5,010 bases of DNA from Flavobacteriales bacterium (lineage in GTDB: Bacteria > Bacteroidota > Bacteroidia > Flavobacteriales_E > Vicingaceae): assembly GCA_003487525.1 (NCBI GenBank), contig DNDT01000127.1, forward strand, positions 1 through 5,010, in the 5' to 3' direction. Made by a program: the position numbers and the translations under genes. Shown piece by piece: positions 1-5,010 of the stretch (position 1 is its first letter; each line of letters starts with the position of its first letter). The notes beneath the pieces are model-generated. The model saw nothing but the letters and a program-made list of their open reading frames with translations, ran no database searches and had not been told where the DNA came from.

Positions 1-2039
1 TTATGGAGCGCTATTCCAATTCAACCCGTGAAGTTGCACAGGATGGAAGAAGGGTAGCGCTTATGCTGTCAATATCCATTAAGCATCCTGATTCCGAAGG
101 TTTTATCGATGCCAAAATGGACGGAACCAAGGTAACCGGTGCCAATGTATCGGTTAAAATTGACGATGAGTTTATGAATGCCGTCAAGGAAAACAAGAAT
201 TACACCCAACAATTTCCCGTTCATGGAAAAGCATTGGTTCAAAAGGAAATTGACGCCAGTGCCATTTGGAATAAAATCATACACAATGCCTGGAAATCTG
301 CCGAACCGGGTGTGTTATTCTGGGACACGGTCATACGCGAGTCGGTACCGGATTCATATGCGGACTTGGGCTTTAAGACCGTTTCGACCAATCCATGCGG
401 TGAAATACCACTCTGTCCATACGACAGTTGTCGGTTGCTGGCTGTAAATCTTTACAGTTATGTGGATGAACCTTTCACCAAAAACGCGACATTCAATTAC
501 AAGAAATTCGATGAGCATTCCAGAATAGGTCTTCGAATTATGGATGACATCGTTGACCTGGAACTTGAAAAGATAGACCGAATTATTAAGAAAATTGAAA
601 GTGATCCCGAGGACGAGGATATCAAATTCACCGAGTTAAACCTTTGGAGAAATATTCGTAAAAAGTGCATCGAAGGGCGAAGGACCGGCGTTGGCATTAC
701 CGCAGAAGGTGATATGCTCGCGGCCATGGGCGTACAATATGGATCTGACAAGGGTCTTGAATTTTCGGTGGACATTCACAAACAATACGCATTGAGTGCA
801 TATCGTTCTTCAGTGGATCTTGCAAAGGAAAGAGGCTGTTTTCCTATTTACGACTCCGTGAGAGAAGAAAACAATCCTTTTATCATGAGAATAAAGGAGG
901 CAGATCCGGCACTTTATACCGACATGGTTAAATACGGCCGCAGAAATATTGCCCTTTTGACCATTGCTCCCACAGGAACGACCAGTTTAATGACCCAAAC
1001 GACTTCGGGCATCGAACCGGTCTTTATGATTTCTTACAAGAGAAGAAGAAAAGTAAATCCGAACGACAAGAACATCAAAGTTGATTTTGTGGATGAGGTT
1101 GGAGACAGCTGGGAAGAGTTTTTCGTATTCCATCACAAATTTGTTGAATGGCTTAAAATCAACAACTACGACGTAGATGAGGTTTCTGCGATGGACGAAA
1201 GCAAGCTGGCTAAAATTATTGCAAAGTCGCCTTATTATCAGGCTACGGCCAATGACGTCGATTGGGTAAACAAGGTCAAAATGCAGGGTGCCGTTCAGAA
1301 ATGGGTGGATCACTCAATCAGTGTAACGGTCAACGTACCCAACGAGGTGGACGAAAACCTGATCAGCGACATTTATGTCACTGCCTGGGAAAGCGGGTGC
1401 AAGGGTGTGACCGTTTACAGGGATGGAAGCAGGTCCGGTGTTTTGGTTAACGAACAGGAAAACAAGGAAGTGGCCGAAGATGAAGTCAGAGAGACCACAG
1501 CTCCAAAAAGGCCACCGGTAATTGAAGCCGACATCCTTCGATTCCAGAATAACAATGAAAAATGGATTGCCGTTGTAGGTCTGCTGAAAGGACGACCATA
1601 TGAAGTGTTTACAGGTAGAGCCGAAGATTCATTTTTAATACCCCCATATGTAAAAACAGGAAGTGTAATCAAGAATCGTACGGAAGAAGGTAAGAGCCGT
1701 TATGACTTTCAGTACAAGGACAGAGATGGTTACCGAATTACGATAAATGGACTTTCCCGAAGTTTTGATCAGGAATTTTGGAATTACGCGAAACTGATTT
1801 CAGGCGTTTTAAGGCATGGAATGCCATTGGTTTCGGCGGTTGACATGATTTCTGACCTTCATCTGAACCATGAATCCTTGAATACCTGGAAAAATGGTGT
1901 GGTTCGGGCCTTAAAGAGATACATTCCCGATGGAACAAAATGGGAGAAAGAGACGTGCCAGAACTGTGGAGAAGACAGCCTGGTATATGAAGAAGGTTGC
2001 TTAAACTGCAAAAGTTGCGGACACTCCAAGTGCAGTTGA
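1..2039 (+). CDS. nrdJ: Adenosylcobalamin-dependent (class II) ribonucleotide reductase, C-terminal part
   Basis: Reduces ribonucleotides to deoxyribonucleotides in the cytoplasm, using a thiyl radical generated by adenosylcobalamin, with no need for oxygen. The reading frame is open from the left edge (first whole codon at 3), so the N-terminus is missing; the ATG at 3 is internal, because RYSNSTREVAQ is conserved mid-protein sequence. Residues are counted from that codon. The catalytic loop NPCGE (130-134) supplies the Asn, radical Cys132 and Glu. Cys143, eleven residues on, matches the reducible active-site Cys of the family; its partner should lie upstream, outside the window. The barrel motif APTGTTS is at 322-328 and the class II barrel ends near GCKGVTVYRDGSRSG (465-479). 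A TSCPD-like region follows (about 505-645), then a Cys-rich tail with C652, C655, C666, C669, C672 and C677, ending CGHSKCS. The tail probably binds zinc and re-reduces the active site. By comparison with known class II enzymes about 190 residues are missing. The acidic insert near 195-212 is typical of Bacteroidota. The family assignment is secure; the tail's role is inferred. Confidence 0.97.
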   Translation, partial: MERYSNSTREVAQDGRRVALMLSISIKHPDSEGFIDAKMDGTKVTGANVSVKIDDEFMNAVKENKNYTQQFPVHGKALVQKEIDASAIWNKIIHNAWKSAEPGVLFWDTVIRESVPDSYADLGFKTVSTNPCGEIPLCPYDSCRLLAVNLYSYVDEPFTKNATFNYKKFDEHSRIGLRIMDDIVDLELEKIDRIIKKIESDPEDEDIKFTELNLWRNIRKKCIEGRRTGVGITAEGDMLAAMGVQYGSDKGLEFSVDIHKQYALSAYRSSVDLAKERGCFPIYDSVREENNPFIMRIKEADPALYTDMVKYGRRNIALLTIAPTGTTSLMTQTTSGIEPVFMISYKRRRKVNPNDKNIKVDFVDEVGDSWEEFFVFHHKFVEWLKINNYDVDEVSAMDESKLAKIIAKSPYYQATANDVDWVNKVKMQGAVQKWVDHSISVTVNVPNEVDENLISDIYVTAWESGCKGVTVYRDGSRSGVLVNEQENKEVAEDEVRETTAPKRPPVIEADILRFQNNNEKWIAVVGLLKGRPYEVFTGRAEDSFLIPPYVKTGSVIKNRTEEGKSRYDFQYKDRDGYRITINGLSRSFDQEFWNYAKLISGVLRHGMPLVSAVDMISDLHLNHESLNTWKNGVVRALKRYIPDGTKWEKETCQNCGEDSLVYEEGCLNCKSCGHSKCS

Positions 2040-2076
2040 TCAGTACCAACTTGTCATTTTTTAGAAAAACGAACAT

Positions 2077-2104
2077 ACACGGCCTCATGGCCGTGTTGTT
2101 TTTT
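2077..2104 (+). terminator. Probable intrinsic terminator of nrdJ
   Basis: A perfect 8-base inverted repeat, ACACGGCC (2077-2084) and GGCCGTGT (2089-2096), encloses a four-base TCAT loop and is followed by a T-rich run, TGTTTTTT (2097-2104). The stem is GC-rich next to the loop, and A-rich sequence lies to its left (2064-2069), as in a classical rho-independent terminator. It begins 38 bases after the nrdJ stop, where a terminator is expected. The complication is that the best-placed ATG of the next gene (2087) starts in the loop, so the element may also act as a leader attenuator for that gene. Confidence 0.65.
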
Positions 2105-3253
2105 ATGGGCTCTCTGATTTCAATCGTGGCCAAAAGTCAGGCCAATGTCAAGGTCAATTGCCTGCAACCTTTTGAACTTGATTTTTCAAAGGACAGGAAT
2201 GAGCTGTACGAGGAAAAGTATATTAAATACAGCAATCACGACGAACATACATTCTGGTACAAAATCAATACAAAGGAATCTGAAAAGTTTGCCTATTCGT
2301 TTTCTTCCCTGGACGGCCAGGATAATTTCGATATCTATTTTTATCAGTACGAGGGCAACAACTTTTGTCGCAATCTGATACAGGAAAACCTCGAACTGAT
2401 TTCCTTTGATCGAAACCTTGAACTTAAATCCGATCGAAATTCAACGTATTATCTGGGGGTTTACCCTTTGTTTCCCGGAGGTTGCGGGCATGAAATCGAT
2501 TTCAAATACGCCGGCATCAACCTTTCATTAAGGTCTGAAAATGCGGAAAAAGATTGCAGTATCAAATCGGATCAAGAAATTATAGAAGAACTTCCGGAGG
2601 AATCCAGGGTGGTTATTTCCGGATATGTCATCGACGAGGTTACCGGAAACAGAATAAATGCGTCACTGAGTTTTGCAGATCCCTTTACCGGGCATAAGAT
2701 AAATACCGAATGTACCGAAGAGAATGGATTTAGTGTTTCACTTTCGAAAGACGGGGATTACAAGGTTTTAATTCAATCCTTTGGCTACTTGGATAACATA
2801 ACCGCACTCTCGGCTTACCATGGTGAAGAGCATGAATTTGCAATGAAATGGTCCGGAAAGAAATCGTATATCTTGAACAAGGTCTATTTCTATCCAAATA
2901 CTTACGCTCTCAAGGATGAATCCAAAACAGAATTACAGGGAGTGTACAGTTATTTAAAAAACAGAACAGGAATTCGGATTGAGATTATAGGTCACACCAA
3001 TGGAAACAAGGATGTAAGAGCGGGCCGTATGGTTAATGAAAAGGGTGAGGAATGGAATTTTGTCGGATCTGCGAAAGAATTGTCCCAGCGCCGTGCTTAT
3101 AAAATTGTAAAATTCCTTGAAGGCAAGGGAATTGATTCCCGAATCATGGAAGCAAAGGGTATGGGAGGTGACCAAATGATAGTTGAAAATCCGTCCAGCA
3201 TGAAAGAAGCGATGCTGAATATTCGCGTAGAAATTAAAATTCTGACCGATTAA
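2087..3253 (+). CDS. Exported OmpA-family protein with beta-sandwich and carboxypeptidase-regulatory-like modules
   Basis: Probably a periplasmic or outer-membrane-associated protein that binds peptidoglycan through a C-terminal OmpA/MotB domain; its exact role is unknown. Starting at ATG 2087 gives 388 residues. A hydrophobic leader ends SQA (residues 17-19), a plausible signal peptidase I site; no lipobox is visible. A beta-rich region (about 25-150) carries HTFWYKI near 54-60, resembling modules found before OmpA domains in Bacteroidota. Next is a carboxypeptidase-regulatory-like fold (about 174-236, VVISGYVIDEVTG). The OmpA domain (about 262-386) shows LNKVYFYP, IEIIGHTNG, LSQRRA and a C-terminal NIRVEIKI. 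The ligand-binding Asp usual in GHTD is Asn (305), while the Arg of LSxRRA is kept (336), and the loop between them is longer than usual. Five Cys precede the OmpA domain. The start is uncertain: from 2087 the leader lacks a basic n-region, whereas TTG at 2051 or 2036 would add an Arg-Lys pair, and the open frame reaches back to an ATG at 1997 inside nrdJ. No clear Shine-Dalgarno sequence supports any of them. Confidence 0.85.
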   Translation: MAVLFFMGSLISIVAKSQANVKVNCLQPFELDFSKDRNELYEEKYIKYSNHDEHTFWYKINTKESEKFAYSFSSLDGQDNFDIYFYQYEGNNFCRNLIQENLELISFDRNLELKSDRNSTYYLGVYPLFPGGCGHEIDFKYAGINLSLRSENAEKDCSIKSDQEIIEELPEESRVVISGYVIDEVTGNRINASLSFADPFTGHKINTECTEENGFSVSLSKDGDYKVLIQSFGYLDNITALSAYHGEEHEFAMKWSGKKSYILNKVYFYPNTYALKDESKTELQGVYSYLKNRTGIRIEIIGHTNGNKDVRAGRMVNEKGEEWNFVGSAKELSQRRAYKIVKFLEGKGIDSRIMEAKGMGGDQMIVENPSSMKEAMLNIRVEIKILTD

Positions 3254-3852
3254 TTCTGATAATACCTGCGCTCAACCAGATTTCTGAAATTCAGGACCAA
3301 TTCATTTTCCTGATCCCACTTAAATTTTGCCGACAACTCTTCAAGAAGCCCCTTTGCCTGATCCCAGCTTTCAAGACTGTTTAACCGAGCTATGGTCTCC
3401 TTGTACGTTTCGATGTTGCCGCCAAAAAGTTCACTCGCAAGCAGGTACTTTTCATTAATTCCTATGGCGGTGGTCAGGTCGACAATGGCAATTTGTTTAA
3501 GCCTGTCCTCGACGTTTCCCGGCTTTTTCTTCTCTTTCGCAACTTCGGGTTTTACCGTCTCGGGTTCAACAACCGCCTGAGGGGTGACACGTTCAACTTT
3601 TTGCGTTTCAGGTGGAATTTCGTCGACACAATCATCCGTTGAATCTTCGTTTCGTAGAATCTTCTGTTTTTCACATTCCAATTCCACGTAGTGATGCAAG
3701 ATGGTCGTTTTTCTTGTAAGCATATTCATCTTGGCCAGCAGCACGTTCAGCTGTATAATTGGAAGTCGATCAAGATCCGTCAGACTGTCCGACTGATATT
3801 TGATATCATCGATGAGAGTGGTAATATCTTTTCTCATATTTTTCAAGTCCAT
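3250..3852 (-). CDS. Conserved hypothetical cytoplasmic protein, function unknown
   Basis: A 200-residue protein with no signal peptide or membrane segment, so probably cytoplasmic. Three parts can be seen. Residues 1-70 are mostly helical, with heptad-like leucines and isoleucines (DLDRLPIIQLNVLLAKMNML), and may form a coiled coil. Residues 75-112 form a low-complexity linker rich in Pro, Glu, Val and Lys. Residues 113-200 form a compact, helical, charged domain with IAIVDLTTAIGINEKYLLAS, ELFGGNIETY, LNSLESWDQA and a C-terminal NLVERRYYQN. This last part resembles a domain I recall from uncharacterised Bacteroidota proteins with the pattern I-G-I-N-(E/D)-(K/R) ... ELF-G. It has no catalytic signature that I recognise. 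It is transcribed away from murF and converges on the OmpA-family gene, overlapping it by four bases at the stop codons. ATG 3852 is chosen as the first in frame; the only Shine-Dalgarno-like sequence, GAGG, is one base upstream and lies in a dyad. An alternative ATG is codon 6 (3837-3835). Confidence 0.85.
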   Translation of the reverse strand: MDLKNMRKDITTLIDDIKYQSDSLTDLDRLPIIQLNVLLAKMNMLTRKTTILHHYVELECEKQKILRNEDSTDDCVDEIPPETQKVERVTPQAVVEPETVKPEVAKEKKKPGNVEDRLKQIAIVDLTTAIGINEKYLLASELFGGNIETYKETIARLNSLESWDQAKGLLEELSAKFKWDQENELVLNFRNLVERRYYQN

Positions 3853-3853
3853 G

Positions 3854-3869
3854 CCTCAAGAATTTGAGG
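3854..3869 (-). promoter_or_regulatory. Short dyad abutting the start codon of the unknown gene
   Basis: CCTCAA (3854-3859) and TTGAGG (3864-3869) form a perfect 6-base inverted repeat around a four-base spacer. In the minus-strand transcript the hairpin ends one base before the AUG at 3852, and its 3' arm contains GAGG, the only Shine-Dalgarno-like sequence nearby. It could be an operator half-site pair or a small mRNA hairpin that limits translation. A repeat this short can arise by chance. Confidence 0.3.
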
Positions 3870-3919
3870 TCAAAATAAAACAATCTATTGTCGTCTTCCT
3901 CGAGAATTTTTGAATTTTG

Positions 3920-3940
3920 TCAACAAGTATCAACAGATAC
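3920..3940. promoter_or_regulatory. Clustered short repeats in the divergent intergenic region
   Basis: The 139-base gap between the two divergent starts (3853-3991) must hold promoters for both the minus-strand gene and murF. In its middle, TCAACA occurs twice ten bases apart (3920-3925 and 3930-3935), about one helical turn. The second copy overlaps a perfect 5-base dyad, GTATC-AACA-GATAC (3927-3940), and TTGTCAACAA (3918-3927) is itself a dyad around CA. This spacing suits a protein-binding site, but the region is AT-rich and the repeats are short. I found no convincing Bacteroidota promoter (TTG about 19 bases before TANNTTTG) on either strand. Confidence 0.25.
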
Positions 3941-3991
3941 TCTGTCTATTTTACTGCGTAATAAAACTTATTTTAGTGGATATTTCAGGAC

Positions 3992-5010
3992 ATGCTGGGA
4001 AAGGAATTTACGATTAATGAAATTGCCGATATTGTTTCGGCTTCGGTCGAAGGTGCCGGTTCTTTGGGAATTATTACTCAAATAGCCACCGACAGTCGGT
4101 TTTTGGGTATCGGAGAATCGACTCTTTTTATTGCCCTCAGGACGGAACGGAATGATGGTCATCGATTCATTGCCGATGCCTATAAAAAAGGAGTGCGTTT
4201 TTTTCTTGTGGATAAAGACTCGGATTCGAATGGAATCGAGGATGCCATTTTTCTGAAATGCGAAAACCCGTTAAAGGCCTTGCAGCAACTTGCCGGTCAC
4301 TATCGGAACACGCTGGATTTCCCACTGATTGGTATTACCGGAAGTAATGGAAAAACCGTGGTAAAAGAATGGTTGTTTCAATTGCTTTCAACCATTAAAA
4401 ATACCGGAAGAAGTCCTAAAAGCTATAATTCGCAAATTGGTGTTCCCATTTCACTTTTACTGCTTCCCCAATCTCTGGATATCGGAATAATTGAAGCCGG
4501 AATATCTCAACCGGGAGAAATGTCCATGTTATACGACATGATTCATCCGGAAATAGGCATCATTACAAATGCACATGGTGCACATCTGGAAAATTTCGTT
4601 GACCGGCTTACCCTGGTGAAAGAAAAACTGAAACTTTTCGATTCGTGTGAAACCATATTCTACTGTCGTGATTACGAATTGATACATGATGAATTAAAAA
4701 ACAATTCTTGCACCGACAAAATAAGCTGGTCATCAAAAAAAGAACTTCAACCGGACGTTCTGGTACAAATTGATGTGAAAGAAAAGTTTACGTCCATCAC
4801 CATCCCATGGAATGGATTGAAGTGCGCTTTTACCGTTTCCCTCACCGATCAGGCGTCGATCGAAAACGCGGTTTTCTGTGTACTCACTGCGCTTAAAATG
4901 GGCGTTTCAATTGATCAGGTAACCGGGATTATGCCCGGATTGCACCACGTAGCCATGAGATTGCAGCAAATTGAGGGCATCAATAAGTGCACTGTGATCA
5001 ACGATGTCTA
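3992..5010 (+). CDS. murF: UDP-N-acetylmuramoyl-tripeptide--D-alanyl-D-alanine ligase, N-terminal part, probably of a MurF-Alr fusion
   Basis: MurF joins D-Ala-D-Ala to UDP-MurNAc-tripeptide using ATP, the last cytoplasmic step in making the peptidoglycan pentapeptide precursor. The window holds 339 codons and the frame is open at the right edge. The N-terminal substrate-binding domain shows TDSRFL (33-38) and LFIALRTERNDGHRFI (45-60). The Mur ligase ATP-binding loop is GITGSNGKT (114-122), followed by KEW. Then come SYNSQIGVP (144-152), EAGISQPGEM (168-177) and TNAHGAHLENF (192-202). The C-terminal domain begins near QASIENAVFC, and MRLQQIEGINKCTVINDVY closes the visible part. Several of these motifs (RTERNDGHR, SYNSQIGVP, EAGISQPGEM) match the Bacteroidota form, which is usually a protein of about 820 residues fused to alanine racemase; the racemase half would lie beyond the window. 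ATG 3992 is the first ATG after an in-frame TAG at 3974. AGGA lies only one base before it and GTGGA eleven bases before it. Confidence 0.95.
   Translation, partial: MLGKEFTINEIADIVSASVEGAGSLGIITQIATDSRFLGIGESTLFIALRTERNDGHRFIADAYKKGVRFFLVDKDSDSNGIEDAIFLKCENPLKALQQLAGHYRNTLDFPLIGITGSNGKTVVKEWLFQLLSTIKNTGRSPKSYNSQIGVPISLLLLPQSLDIGIIEAGISQPGEMSMLYDMIHPEIGIITNAHGAHLENFVDRLTLVKEKLKLFDSCETIFYCRDYELIHDELKNNSCTDKISWSSKKELQPDVLVQIDVKEKFTSITIPWNGLKCAFTVSLTDQASIENAVFCVLTALKMGVSIDQVTGIMPGLHHVAMRLQQIEGINKCTVINDV

Noticed and set aside
893..926. Strong Shine-Dalgarno-like AAAGGAGG inside nrdJ
   Set aside because: The nearest downstream ATG (924) is over 20 bases away and is simply in nrdJ coding sequence; there is no sign of a separate gene.
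1415..2133. Minus-strand open frames opposite the 3' half of nrdJ (1672-1415 and 2133-1738)
   Set aside because: They lie antisense to well-conserved nrdJ sequence, have no recognisable protein features and no independent start signals.
2475..2528. GGAGG followed seven bases later by ATG (2490), resembling a ribosome-binding site with an internal start
   Set aside because: The ATG is out of frame with the OmpA-family gene and reaches a stop after 13 codons; the sequence is explained by coding for PGGCGHE.
2954..3175. Minus-strand frame opposite the OmpA domain
   Set aside because: It is antisense to conserved OmpA motifs; the open frame is a by-product of the coding strand.
3871..3991. Candidate promoters such as TATTTTA (3948-3954) for murF and TTGACA on the minus strand (3923-3918)
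   Set aside because: Neither has a partner element at correct spacing for the Bacteroidota consensus or for the sigma-70 type, so I do not annotate them.
3888..4162. Small open frames across the murF start region on both strands (3888-4085 plus, 4162-3968 minus)
   Set aside because: They overlap the clear MurF N-terminal domain in other frames and their translations show no family resemblance or plausible composition.
1..5010. Search for a novel defence, mobile or biosynthetic system
   Set aside because: All four genes read as core or conserved functions, and there are no long repeats, integrase or transposase fragments, toxin-antitoxin pairs or compositional breaks.

Overview
The window looks like ordinary core chromosome of a member of the Bacteroidota. 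Three things point there: a class II ribonucleotide reductase with a phylum-typical acidic insert and C-terminal region, an OmpA-family envelope protein with upstream beta-sandwich and carboxypeptidase-regulatory-like modules, and a MurF of the type that in this phylum is usually fused to alanine racemase. Base composition is moderate and looks even across the genes, and I see no insertion sequence, tRNA, rRNA, CRISPR array, phage gene or other sign of recent transfer.

Layout. Positions 1-2039 (+) hold the C-terminal ~680 residues of adenosylcobalamin-dependent ribonucleotide reductase (NrdJ), whose N-terminus lies off the left edge. About 40 bases after its stop is a strong hairpin followed by a T-run, a probable intrinsic terminator at 2077-2104. 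The next gene (about 2087-3253, +) encodes an exported OmpA-family protein, and its most obvious ATG lies inside that hairpin. It converges on a minus-strand gene (3852-3250) for a 200-residue cytoplasmic protein of unknown function, and the two stop codons share the tetranucleotide TTAA. A 139-base divergent intergenic region (3853-3991) holds several short dyads and a short direct repeat. From 3992 (+) to the right edge runs the N-terminal 339 codons of MurF, probably the first half of a MurF-Alr fusion.

How the genes relate. NrdJ supplies deoxyribonucleotides, MurF supplies the peptidoglycan pentapeptide precursor, and the OmpA-family protein probably sits in the periplasm near peptidoglycan. 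These are housekeeping and envelope functions, and no dedicated multi-gene system is evident. The features most worth a second look are regulatory and architectural: the start codon inside a terminator-like hairpin, the overlapping convergent stops, and a dyad that abuts the start of the unknown gene and covers its only Shine-Dalgarno-like sequence.
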